Source of the DNA: Mycetocola_A sp015752285
GTDB lineage: Bacteria; Actinomycetota; Actinomycetes; Actinomycetales; Microbacteriaceae
Direction of reading: 5' to 3'
DNA length: 64,000 bases
Assembly (NCBI RefSeq): GCF_015752285.1
Contig: NZ_JADOUY010000001.1
Coordinates: 682,001 to 746,000, forward strand
The translations under genes were made by a program, and so were the position numbers. Within the stretch, counting starts at the first letter, position 1, and each line of letters starts with the position of its first letter. The notes beneath the pieces were generated by a model that saw only the letters and a list, made by a program, of their open reading frames with translations, was not told the origin of the DNA and did no database searches. Shown in pieces: positions 8,781 to 16,166 of the stretch.

Positions 8781-9854
8781 ATGGACTTGTTCTCGCCCGT
8801 CACCCTCGGAGATCTCACCCTGCCGAACCGCGTCGTCATGGCGCCTCTGACCCGCATGCGGTCGAGCGCAGACGGCGTACCAGGAGACCTCAATGTCGAG
8901 CACTATGCGCAGCGCTCGAGCCTGGGACTCATCATCACCGAAGGAACGTACCCGAGCCACGAGTCACGGTCATACCCGGGCCAGCCCGGCATCGTCACCG
9001 CCGAGCAGACCGAGGGCTGGCGCCGTGTCGCCGACGCCGTCCACGCTCATGGCGGGCGCATCGTTCTGCAGATCATGAACGGCGGCCGCGTCTCGCACAC
9101 CGCGATCACCGGCACCGACCGCATCGTCGCCCCGTCGGCGATCGCCATCGACGGATTCGCGAACACGCCAGAGGGCAAGCTTCCGTACCCGATTCCACAC
9201 GCCCTGACCACCGCCGAGCTCGTCACCGTTCGCGATGAGTTCGTCGCTGCGGCCCGCAACGCCGTCGACGCCGGGCTCGACGGCGTCGAGATCCACGGGG
9301 CGAACGGCTACCTGCTCCACGAGTTCCTCTCCCCCGCGTCCAACCAGCGCGACGACCGGTACGGCGGATCGCCCGAGAACCGCGCACGCTTCGTGTTCGA
9401 GGTGACCGCAGCGGTCGCCGCCGAGATCGGTGCCGGCCGCGTCGGCATCCGCTTGTCTCCCTCCAACGGTGCACAGGACACCGCCGAAACGGATGCCGCA
9501 GACGTCGCCGCCACGTACGGATCGCTCGTCGACCAGCTCGCGCCGCTCGGACTGTCGTACCTCAGCGTCCTGCACAGCGAGCCCACCAGTGAACTCGTGC
9601 AGAACCTGCGCAGTCGTTTCGGTGGCGCGTTCATCATCAACAGCGGATTCGGCACCGTCACCACGCGTGACGAAGCCGTCGCACTCGTCGAGAACGCCCA
9701 CGCGGATGCCGTCGCGATCGGCCGCCTCGCCATCGCCAACCCCGACCTGGTCGAACGCTGGCAGGGCGAGCACCCCGAGAACGAGCCGAACCTTGCGACC
9801 TTCTACGGTGCAGGCGCCGAGGGCTACACGGACTACCCGCGGCTCACGGTCTAG
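8781..9854 (+). CDS. Alkene reductase (Old Yellow Enzyme family, NemA-like)
   Basis: 357 residues of an FMN-dependent TIM barrel that reduces activated C=C bonds (enones, nitroesters) with NAD(P)H. The N-terminus LFSPVTLGDLTLPNRVVMAPLTRMRS and the motifs GVEIHGANGYLLHEFLS and NQRDDRYGGSPENR are diagnostic, as is the C-terminal phosphate-binding GRLAIANPDLV. The ATG at 8781 has GAAAGG upstream at 8765-8770; the open frame extends to 8517 but that part is non-homologous. It is monocistronic, and likely a detoxification enzyme. Confidence 0.93.
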   Translation: MDLFSPVTLGDLTLPNRVVMAPLTRMRSSADGVPGDLNVEHYAQRSSLGLIITEGTYPSHESRSYPGQPGIVTAEQTEGWRRVADAVHAHGGRIVLQIMNGGRVSHTAITGTDRIVAPSAIAIDGFANTPEGKLPYPIPHALTTAELVTVRDEFVAAARNAVDAGLDGVEIHGANGYLLHEFLSPASNQRDDRYGGSPENRARFVFEVTAAVAAEIGAGRVGIRLSPSNGAQDTAETDAADVAATYGSLVDQLAPLGLSYLSVLHSEPTSELVQNLRSRFGGAFIINSGFGTVTTRDEAVALVENAHADAVAIGRLAIANPDLVERWQGEHPENEPNLATFYGAGAEGYTDYPRLTV

Positions 9855-9874
9855 ACGACGCGAGGCGCATCGGT

Positions 9875-9916
9875 TGCGGTCGATGGCACCCACTACACCG
9901 GATGCCATCGACCGCA
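9875..9916 (+). terminator. Stem-loop downstream of the alkene reductase gene
   Basis: A perfect 14-bp stem (TGCGGTCGATGGCA at 9875-9888 with its complement at 9903-9916) encloses a 14-base loop, 20 bases after the stop codon. There is no long T-run, only GCTTTCGG. The arm sequence GCCATCGACCGCA recurs elsewhere in the window, so it may also be a dispersed repeat. Confidence 0.6.
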
Positions 9917-9992
9917 GCGGGTGCTTTCGGCAAACCGGAGCAGCATCCGCGGGGTCTCATCCGGAAGGAGGTCTCGGTAGGCTGGCGACACC

Positions 9993-11537
9993 ATGCTGAG
10001 TTACCCGAGATCCCACCCAGACGGAGGTCGCGATCGCGCCCTCCCCGAACCGCACACAGACGGTGAGGACGAGTTCCGCGTCGATGTGGAGCGCATCCGG
10101 TTCTCGCCGTACTTCACGCGGCTGTCTGCGGTGACGCAGGTGATTCCGCAGGCGGGCTCTGGCACGATCGTGCACAACCGCCTCACCCACTCACTCAAGG
10201 TCTCGGCGGTCGCCCGCTCCATCGCGGTCGGCTTCCGCGATGCCTCAGACACCGTGCGCAGCATCGTCGACGACCTCGGCGGGTGCGACCCCGTCGTCGT
10301 GCAGGCCGCTGCCGCTGCCCACGACCTCGGACATCCGCCGTTCGGGCACCTCGGCGAGCAGGTCCTCGACCGGGTGGCCCGTGAACGCCTCGGCCTGCCT
10401 GACGGGTTCGAGGGCAACGCCCAGACCTTCCGCATCCTCACGGCGCTGGACAGTTCGGATGCCACCCCGCGCGGACTCAACCTCACCAAAGCCGTGCGTG
10501 CCGCCGTGTTGAAGTACCCGTGGACGCGCAACGAGTGGCGTGCGGTCGCGCCTCGGCCGGCGGAGCAGTTGCCACGCGGGGTCGGCACCGACGCGGCATC
10601 CGGTGCCCTGAAATTCTCGGCGTATTCGATCGAGGCGCTCGAGATGGCGGATGTGCTCGCCGTGTTCCCGGCGATCGGCAGGCACCAGCAGACCCTCGAA
10701 TGCTCGGTGATGGACATCGCCGACGACATCGCGTACTCAGTGCATGACCTCGACGACTTCTATCGGGCCGGTGTGCTGCAGTACACGTCGGTGTCTGCGG
10801 AACTCAACGGCTGGCTCGCGGCGCAGTCGGCGCTCGCCGGGCTCGACAATGCCGAGGTCGCGGTGCGGCGCCCGGGGCATTCGCTCGAGGCGGCCTGGCG
10901 CAGGGTGCAGGAAAAGGATGCCTGGATCGCCGACGCCGAGGCCTTCCGCAACTCCGTCGAACGGGTGCGCACCGATCTCGTCGAGGGGTTGCTCAGCATC
11001 CCGTACGACGGCGGTCTCGAGGCCGACAGGGCCGTGTCGTCGTTCACGCGACGCTGGATCGAGCGGCTGCAGGCCAGCATCCGGGTGGAGCGGGATCCGG
11101 ATGTCCGCAGCGGGCACGTCCGGCTGAGCCGTCAGGCCTGGCACGACGTCGTCGTCCTCAAGTTCGTGCACACCCGGTTCGTGCTCGATCGCTCAGACCT
11201 CGCCGTGTACCAGCGTGGGCAGGCGCGGGTGCTCGAGGCGCTGGCCGATGGGTTCCACACCTGGTTGAACGACCCGGCGGATGCTCCGCGTGCGCCCCGC
11301 AGGCTGCTCGACTCGGTCGAGGCGGCGACGGAGGAGTACCGCCACCTGCGTGATAACGCGCCGGAGTATCTCGAGGTTGCCGGCGTCGGCACGGGCGAGA
11401 GCGACCTCGTGCGGCTCGGCAAGAGCCGGGCGGTGATCGACTACATCGCCTCGTTCACTGATGCCCAGGCGATGAGCGTTGCGACGCTCATCAGTGGCAC
11501 CTCAGACAACCTGTGGGAGTCGGGCAGGAGCCTGTAG
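9993..11537 (+). CDS. dgt: dGTP triphosphohydrolase (dGTPase), long form
   Basis: 514 residues of an HD-domain dGTPase that splits dGTP into deoxyguanosine and triphosphate. Metal-binding residues are visible as HNRLTHSLKV (His66), AAAHDLGHPPFGHLGE (His110-Asp111) and a later Asp within DIADDIAYSVHDLDDF near residue 245. The size is close to E. coli Dgt (about 505) rather than the shorter form usually seen next to dnaG in actinobacteria. An in-frame TAG at 9981 fixes the ATG at 9993 as the first possible start; the AGGAGG at 9965-9970 is too far away to serve, and TAGGCT at 9978-9983 could be a -10 box of a near-leaderless transcript. It is followed on the same strand by a DarT-like gene. Confidence 0.92.
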   Translation: MLSYPRSHPDGGRDRALPEPHTDGEDEFRVDVERIRFSPYFTRLSAVTQVIPQAGSGTIVHNRLTHSLKVSAVARSIAVGFRDASDTVRSIVDDLGGCDPVVVQAAAAAHDLGHPPFGHLGEQVLDRVARERLGLPDGFEGNAQTFRILTALDSSDATPRGLNLTKAVRAAVLKYPWTRNEWRAVAPRPAEQLPRGVGTDAASGALKFSAYSIEALEMADVLAVFPAIGRHQQTLECSVMDIADDIAYSVHDLDDFYRAGVLQYTSVSAELNGWLAAQSALAGLDNAEVAVRRPGHSLEAAWRRVQEKDAWIADAEAFRNSVERVRTDLVEGLLSIPYDGGLEADRAVSSFTRRWIERLQASIRVERDPDVRSGHVRLSRQAWHDVVVLKFVHTRFVLDRSDLAVYQRGQARVLEALADGFHTWLNDPADAPRAPRRLLDSVEAATEEYRHLRDNAPEYLEVAGVGTGESDLVRLGKSRAVIDYIASFTDAQAMSVATLISGTSDNLWESGRSL

Positions 11538-11639
11538 GCAGGGAGTTCCACGCCGCCGCCGCGCTCACTCGCACGCAAAAAGGGAAATCGCGCGGTTGTC
11601 AGGAGTGCATGCGGCGGAGCATCCTGTTATCCGTACGAT

Positions 11640-11678
11640 CTGCTGATTTGCCGCCTCTGGTCAGCAGCGGGCGGCAAA
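11640..11678 (+). other. Two mutually exclusive hairpins in the leader of the DarT-like gene
   Basis: CTGCTGA (11640-11646) pairs with TCAGCAG (11661-11667), while TTTGCCGCC (11647-11655) pairs with GGCGGCAAA (11670-11678). The arms interleave (a-b-a'-b'), so the two stems compete or form a strained pseudoknot. The element is 75-114 bases before the GTG start of the ADP-ribosyltransferase gene. Apart from this the 216-base gap shows nothing else clear. Confidence 0.4.
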
Positions 11679-11753
11679 TGAACGTAACGTAGGAAGGTGG
11701 CACTTCCGGCTGGCGGGAGCGGGGAGAAAAGCCGCACTCTGAGAGGTATTGCT

Positions 11754-12575
11754 GTGAGCGAAGAATGTAAGCACGGATTCGAACGGGGATTCTGCGACAC
11801 CTGCTTCCCGAAGGCGGCTCCTGTCGTTGTCGCCACAGAGCCGGCGAAGCGCGCACCACGGGTGCGTGCCGCCGCTCGAACCCCGGGAACCGCACGTGTG
11901 CCCGCTGCGCGGGTCGATCTGCCGGTGTTCAACGCCGGCGAACTCCGGCTCTATCACGTCACCCACATCAGCAACCTGCCTGCCATCCTCGAGACGGGTC
12001 ACCTCCTCGCCGATGTCACGCAGGCGGATGCCGCCACTCCGGCTGTCGACATCTCCTCGGCCGCCAATCGCGAGGCACGGAAGAACGTGTTCGTCGCCGG
12101 TCAGCAGGAATCGCCCGTTGCGGCCTATGTTCCGTTCTTTCTCTCACCGGATGCGTGCCTGTGGCGGAGCATCCGCTCGAAGAAGTCGGATGACCGACTG
12201 TCGCCCGACGTCGCCTCGCTCGCTGTCAACGATTTCGTTGTGCTGGTGACGACCATCGGTGCCGCATCCATCGACGACGGCGGGGCGTTGTCGAACGTCG
12301 TCGTCGCCGACGGTGATGCTGCCGGGTCGCTCACGCCGTTCGCAGCGAACGCCGCAAGCGCGGTGCGGATGCTGCGCAAACTGCGTGCGGACGAAGAGAC
12401 CGAAGCGATGCTCGAGGCCGAGGTGCTCGTGGCCGGATCCGTTCCCGTGGAGAAGATCGCACTCATCGGCGTTGCGAACATCACGGTGCGGGAGACGGTG
12501 AAGCGGATGCTCGCTCAGACGCCGTACGCGACCAAGGTTGCGGCGTACACGCCCTGGTTCGAGGCCGCCGAGTAG
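11754..12575 (+). CDS. DarT-like (DUF4433) ADP-ribosyltransferase with N-terminal zinc knuckle
   Basis: 273 residues. After an N-terminal CxH...CxxC cluster (Cys5, His7, Cys14, Cys17) and a basic linker comes the DarT core: LYHVTHISNLPAILETGHLL (residues 66-85), YVPFFLSPDACLWRSI (125-140) and EAEVLVAGSVPVEKI (221-235), whose Glu223 matches the catalytic Glu of the family; Arg106 or Arg109 may be the NAD-contacting Arg. DarT enzymes attach ADP-ribose to thymidine in single-stranded DNA and act as toxins or in phage defence, normally next to the DarG macrodomain antidote. No macrodomain gene is nearby. The GTG at 11754 has GAGAGG upstream at 11741-11746, while the longer frame lacks a ribosome site. 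Substrate specificity is inferred from the fold. Confidence 0.78.
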   Translation: MSEECKHGFERGFCDTCFPKAAPVVVATEPAKRAPRVRAAARTPGTARVPAARVDLPVFNAGELRLYHVTHISNLPAILETGHLLADVTQADAATPAVDISSAANREARKNVFVAGQQESPVAAYVPFFLSPDACLWRSIRSKKSDDRLSPDVASLAVNDFVVLVTTIGAASIDDGGALSNVVVADGDAAGSLTPFAANAASAVRMLRKLRADEETEAMLEAEVLVAGSVPVEKIALIGVANITVRETVKRMLAQTPYATKVAAYTPWFEAAE

Positions 12576-12609
12576 GTCCACTCCCCCGCCTGGCGCTGCT
12601 GGGCTGCCT

Positions 12610-12660
12610 GAGTTGCCACATTGTGTCGCTCCGCGCCGCCGTGAGCGACGATTCGTGGCA
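12610..12660. repeat. Dispersed palindromic repeat, family 1, copy 1
   Basis: Left arm GAGTTGCCACATTGTGTCGC and right half GTGAGCGACGATTCGTGGCA form an imperfect inverted repeat and closely match the element at 34331-34385. It lies between the convergent DarT-like and DeoR genes, whose intergenic gap it largely fills. Confidence 0.65.
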
Positions 12661-12705
12661 TATGAAGCCGCACCGCGGCATCCGTCGGTCCCACACAGGC
12701 GCGGC

Positions 12706-13521
12706 TCACACGTCGAGGACGTGCACCTCGACCCCGGCGGCCCGGATCTCTGCGATCACATCGGCGTCGGCCGAGCTGTCCGTCACCAGAAGATTCACGG
12801 CAGTGATCGGCGACACCTCGGCCAGAGCGAGCCGGCCGACCTTCGAACCGTCGGCAACCACGATCGTGTACTGAGCGTGGTGGATCATCGCATTGTTGGT
12901 GCGCGCCTCGGTTTCGTTGTGCGTGGTCACTCCCCCGGATGCTGAAATGCCGTCGGCCCCGAGAACAGCGGTTCCGACGTTCATCGCGTTGAAGGTGCGC
13001 TCGGCGATGACGCCGACGAGCTCGAGTGATTCGGCGCGGAGGGTGCCTCCCGTCATCACGACGCTCAACTGCGGATAGGTGGTGATCAGCCCGGCAATGG
13101 TCAGCGAGTTCGTGACGATCGTGAGCTCGCGGTGGTTCGAGAGGGCGTGGGCGACAGCCGACGTCGTCGACCCGCCACACAGGGCGACCGCATGGCGCCC
13201 ACCGTTCGGGATGAGTCCGGCGACGTGAGCCGCGATCGCCCGCTTCGCCTCCTGGAACTTCGAATCACGCAATGTCACAGGCAACTCGGGGCGTGACTCG
13301 ATGACGGATGCTCCGCCGTGCGTCCGCAGGAGCAACCGCTGGTTCTCGAGATCGGCGAGATCGCGCCGTGCCGTTGCCGCCGAGACGCCGAGCGCCTCAG
13401 ACAGGTCGCTCAAACTGATGGTGCCGCGCTCGGCGACGAGGTCGAGAATGGCGAGCATCCGCTCCGAACGCTTTCCTGAAGCGGCACGCAGTCGCGGATG
13501 CCCGGTCGATGGCAGGGTCAC
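12706..13521 (-). CDS. DeoR/GlpR-family transcriptional repressor
   Basis: 271 residues: an N-terminal winged helix-turn-helix (ISLSDLSEALGVSAATARRDL, residues about 34-54) and a C-terminal sugar-phosphate-sensing DeoRC domain with LCGGSTTSAVAHAL and VLGADGISASGGVTT. Such repressors sense phosphorylated sugars. The gene is divergent from the GH4/AgaS/ABC/PfkB cluster, which contains both a kinase and a sugar-phosphate isomerase, so that cluster is the likely target. A 25-bp palindrome lies between the two units at 13551-13575. Confidence 0.88.
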   Translation of the reverse strand: MTLPSTGHPRLRAASGKRSERMLAILDLVAERGTISLSDLSEALGVSAATARRDLADLENQRLLLRTHGGASVIESRPELPVTLRDSKFQEAKRAIAAHVAGLIPNGGRHAVALCGGSTTSAVAHALSNHRELTIVTNSLTIAGLITTYPQLSVVMTGGTLRAESLELVGVIAERTFNAMNVGTAVLGADGISASGGVTTHNETEARTNNAMIHHAQYTIVVADGSKVGRLALAEVSPITAVNLLVTDSSADADVIAEIRAAGVEVHVLDV

Positions 13522-13550
13522 GGCGTCCTCCGGCGGGGTCGAGCAACGAT

Positions 13551-13575
13551 AAGTGATCAGTATATCTGATCACTT
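13551..13575. promoter_or_regulatory. Operator candidate for the DeoR repressor
   Basis: A perfect inverted repeat AAGTGATCAG - TATAT - CTGATCACTT sits between the divergent DeoR and GH4 genes, 30 bases from the DeoR start and 58 bases from the GH4 start. A related AGTGAT palindrome occurs before the AgaS-like gene at 15107-15121. Confidence 0.7.
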
Positions 13576-13633
13576 CAGCCATAATTCGCTCAATGAGTTG
13601 CACGATTCGCGCACTGACCGTCAAACTCTCCCC

Positions 13634-14956
13634 ATGCCTCGAATCGTCTTTCTCGGCGCGGGAAGCGTCGTCTTCACCCGCCAGCTCCTCAATGACCTGC
13701 TCCGCTTCGACGACCTGCCGACGCTCACCATCGTGCTGCACGACATCGATGCCGATCGGTTGGCCGTCGCCGAGGGAACAGCGCGCCACGTCGCCCGCCG
13801 TCGCGGCCGCGAACTCGACCTCGAGGCGACCGCGGACCGCCGGGCGGCACTCGCCGGCGCGGACTTCGTCGTCAACATGATCCAGGTGGGCGGTGTCGCC
13901 GCCACCAAGGTCGACCTCGAGATCCCGGCGAGCCACGGCCTGCTTCAGACCATCGGCGATACGACCGGCGTCGGGGGAGTGTTCCGTGCTCTGCGCACGT
14001 TCCCTGTGCTCACCGGTATCGCGCACGACATGCAGGAGCTCTGCCCGGATGCCTGGTTCCTCAACTACACGAACCCGATGGCGATGAACGTCTGGTGGAT
14101 GTCGGTGGTCGCGCCAGACATCAAGACCCTCGGCCTCTGCCACAGCGTCTACTGGACGGTGAACGACCTCTGCGATCTCGTCGGAGTTCCTCTCGAGGAG
14201 ACTCATCATCGGGCGGCAGGCGTCAACCACCAGTCCTGGCTGTACGAGTGGTCCCATAACGGCGAGGATCTGTACCCCCGACTCCGCGCGCTGATCGACT
14301 CCGATCCGGAGCTGCAACGGCGCGTGCGCGCTGAGATCTTCCGTCGCATCGGCTTCTACCCGACGGAGACGAGCGAGCACTCCTCGGAGTACCTGTCGTG
14401 GTTCCTTCGCGACCCGGCCCAGATCGAGCGGTTCCGGATCGAGCCGCTGCAGTACATCGGCATCAGCGACGACAATGTCGCCGAGTTCCATGCTGCCCGC
14501 GAGGCCCTCGATGCGGGAACCGACCTCGAGCTCGACGACGGCGCGGCGGAGTACGCCCCGCAGGTGATCCATTCGATCCTCACGGGCACCGAGCGGGTCA
14601 TCCACGCCAACGTCGTCAACACCGGCCTGATCGACAACCTGCCCCAGGGCTCCGTCGTCGAGGTGCCTGCGCTCGTGAACGCTGAGGGAGTGCACCCGAT
14701 CGCTGTCGGGTCGATCGCCGAGCAGGGGGCTGCGCTCAACCGCACCTACCTCTCGGTCGCCGGCCTCACCATCGAAGCAGTGAAACGAGGAGACCCCGAG
14801 CTCGTGCGGCAGGCGGTTCTCGTCGACCCCAACGCGTCCTCGACTCTCACCCCGGCTCAGATCTGGACGCTGTGCGACGATCTCACAGCGGCTCACGCCG
14901 TCTACCTGCCCGTCGCCCTGGGCGGGACCCTCGAGCAGGAGACGGTGCCCGCATAG
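13634..14956 (+). CDS. Glycoside hydrolase family 4, alpha-galactosidase type
   Basis: 440 residues of the NAD+ and Mn2+ dependent GH4 family, which cleaves glycosides by transient oxidation at C3. Visible motifs: the nucleotide-binding N-terminus PRIVFLGAGSVVFTRQL, NYTNPMAMNVW, the metal Cys in LCHSVYWT, and the metal His in GVNHQSW. The CHSV motif is that of members acting on non-phosphorylated sugars (alpha-galactosidases, alpha-glucuronidases), not the phospho-glycosidases. I chose the ATG at 13634 because homology starts there; the open frame continues back to 13553 through the operator. It is the first gene of a DeoR-controlled cluster. The substrate could be an alpha-galactoside or alpha-galactosaminide. 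Confidence 0.88.
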   Translation: MPRIVFLGAGSVVFTRQLLNDLLRFDDLPTLTIVLHDIDADRLAVAEGTARHVARRRGRELDLEATADRRAALAGADFVVNMIQVGGVAATKVDLEIPASHGLLQTIGDTTGVGGVFRALRTFPVLTGIAHDMQELCPDAWFLNYTNPMAMNVWWMSVVAPDIKTLGLCHSVYWTVNDLCDLVGVPLEETHHRAAGVNHQSWLYEWSHNGEDLYPRLRALIDSDPELQRRVRAEIFRRIGFYPTETSEHSSEYLSWFLRDPAQIERFRIEPLQYIGISDDNVAEFHAAREALDAGTDLELDDGAAEYAPQVIHSILTGTERVIHANVVNTGLIDNLPQGSVVEVPALVNAEGVHPIAVGSIAEQGAALNRTYLSVAGLTIEAVKRGDPELVRQAVLVDPNASSTLTPAQIWTLCDDLTAAHAVYLPVALGGTLEQETVPA

Positions 14957-14969
14957 CTCGCCGACGGCA

Positions 14970-15060
14970 CTGATCGGGTCCGACGGGCTGTCTACGGCAT
15001 CCATCGGGCCCGACGGGCTGCCGCAGACGCGTGCGAGTGACCCTGTCGGCCCGATCGATC
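14970..15060. repeat. Dispersed intergenic repeat, family 2, copy 1
   Basis: Two direct copies of a GATCGGGTCCGACGGGCTG-like unit are followed by an inverted GACCCTGTCGGCCCGATC. The same arrangement occurs at 29648-29734. The block lies after the GH4 stop and fills much of the 282-base gap before the AgaS-like gene. Confidence 0.6.
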
Positions 15061-15106
15061 ATCGCCTCGCGATTGCACGCGCCTCGAAACCTTCCTGTAA
15101 CAATCA

Positions 15107-15121
15107 ATCACTCAAAGTGAT
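15107..15121. promoter_or_regulatory. Second operator candidate of the DeoR regulon
   Basis: ATCACT - CAA - AGTGAT is a perfect inverted repeat sharing the AAGTGATC half-site core with the palindrome at 13551-13575. It is 118 bases upstream of the AgaS-like gene start, suggesting that this gene begins a separately promoted operon under the same repressor. Confidence 0.5.
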
Positions 15122-15238
15122 CGACTCATACATTTTTCTTGTCAGATGAACAGTTCTGCCCGAGACTGTCGACAACCCAACGACGGGTCGAGGCGCGTTC
15201 CTCACCCGGTGAACCACACCGTCGACCATCGGAGCACC

Positions 15239-16117
15239 ATGACGATCACCCAGCTCGAGATCTCCAGCCAACCCGCCATCTGGCGTGAGGCACTCGGTCG
15301 CGTCGACGAGGCCCGAACGCTTCTCGGCCGGCGGGGCGAGAACGTGCTGGTTCTCGGTTGCGGGACCTCGGCCTTCGTTGCCGAATCGTTCGCCCTGTTG
15401 CGTGAGCAGGCGGGGTGGGGTCGAACGGATGCCGCGTACGCGTCTGAACCGCGTCCGTGGCGGGATTACGACGCCGTCATCGCTCTGACCCGCTCGGGCA
15501 CGACCACCGAAGTGCTCGACGCCCTCCGGGAGGTGCCGGCCGGCGTGACCCGAATCGCGGTGACCGGAGTGTCCGACTCCCCGGTCAGAGAGCTGGCCGA
15601 CGCCGTCCTCGGCCTCGACTTCGCCGACGAGGAGTCGGTCGTGCAGACCCGCTTTCCCACCACGTTCCTCCTGCTCGCCCGGGCCGCACTCGGCTACGAC
15701 GTCACCGGCATCCCGGAGCAGGCCGACACGGTTCTGGCCGCTCCGCTGCCCGTCAGCATCGATGGCGTGAGCCACTTCGTCTATCTCGGGAGCGGCTGGG
15801 TCCACGGACTCGCCCAGGAGGCCGCGCTCAAGATCCGCGAGGCCGCGCAGGCATGGTCGGAGTCGTACCCGACTCTCGACTTCCGTCACGGTCCTCTCGC
15901 CGTCGCGAGCGACGCATCCGTCGTCTGGATCTTCGGTGACAGCGACCCGGCCCTCGTCGACCAGATCGAGGCGACAGGAGCCAGGGTCGTCGTCTCGGTC
16001 TCCGACCCCCTCGTCGAACTGGTGCAGGCGCAGAGGCTCGCCGTCGCCGTCGCCGAGTCCCGCGGTCTGAACCCCGACGCCCCCCGCCACCTGACCCGCT
16101 CGATCGTGCTCACCTGA
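15239..16117 (+). CDS. SIS-domain sugar-phosphate isomerase/deaminase, AgaS-like
   Basis: 292 residues with two SIS halves. The first has the phosphosugar motif ALTRSGTTTEVLDAL; the second has FVYLGSGWVHGLAQEAALKI and YPTLDFRHGPLAVA, the pattern of AgaS and GlmS-type isomerases. AgaS deaminates galactosamine-6-phosphate. At 292 residues this is shorter than E. coli AgaS (about 384). The ATG at 15239 has GGAG just upstream; homology does not extend into the longer frame. Together with a PfkB kinase and a sugar importer downstream it suggests amino-sugar or ketose-phosphate metabolism. Confidence 0.8.
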   Translation: MTITQLEISSQPAIWREALGRVDEARTLLGRRGENVLVLGCGTSAFVAESFALLREQAGWGRTDAAYASEPRPWRDYDAVIALTRSGTTTEVLDALREVPAGVTRIAVTGVSDSPVRELADAVLGLDFADEESVVQTRFPTTFLLLARAALGYDVTGIPEQADTVLAAPLPVSIDGVSHFVYLGSGWVHGLAQEAALKIREAAQAWSESYPTLDFRHGPLAVASDASVVWIFGDSDPALVDQIEATGARVVVSVSDPLVELVQAQRLAVAVAESRGLNPDAPRHLTRSIVLT

Positions 16118-16166
16118 GCCACGCCATCCGCACCCAGCACAACCCCACGAAGGAACAGAGGACACC

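Noticed and set aside
11640..11678. H-type pseudoknot riboswitch
   Set aside because: Loops of 0 and 2 bases cannot cross 9- and 7-bp stems, so a full pseudoknot is sterically unlikely; kept only as competing hairpins.
13397..15004. 535-residue open frame antisense to the GH4 gene
   Set aside because: Long antisense frames are expected in high-GC genes; it spans the operator and the DeoR start, has no ribosome site, and the opposite strand has clear GH4 motifs.
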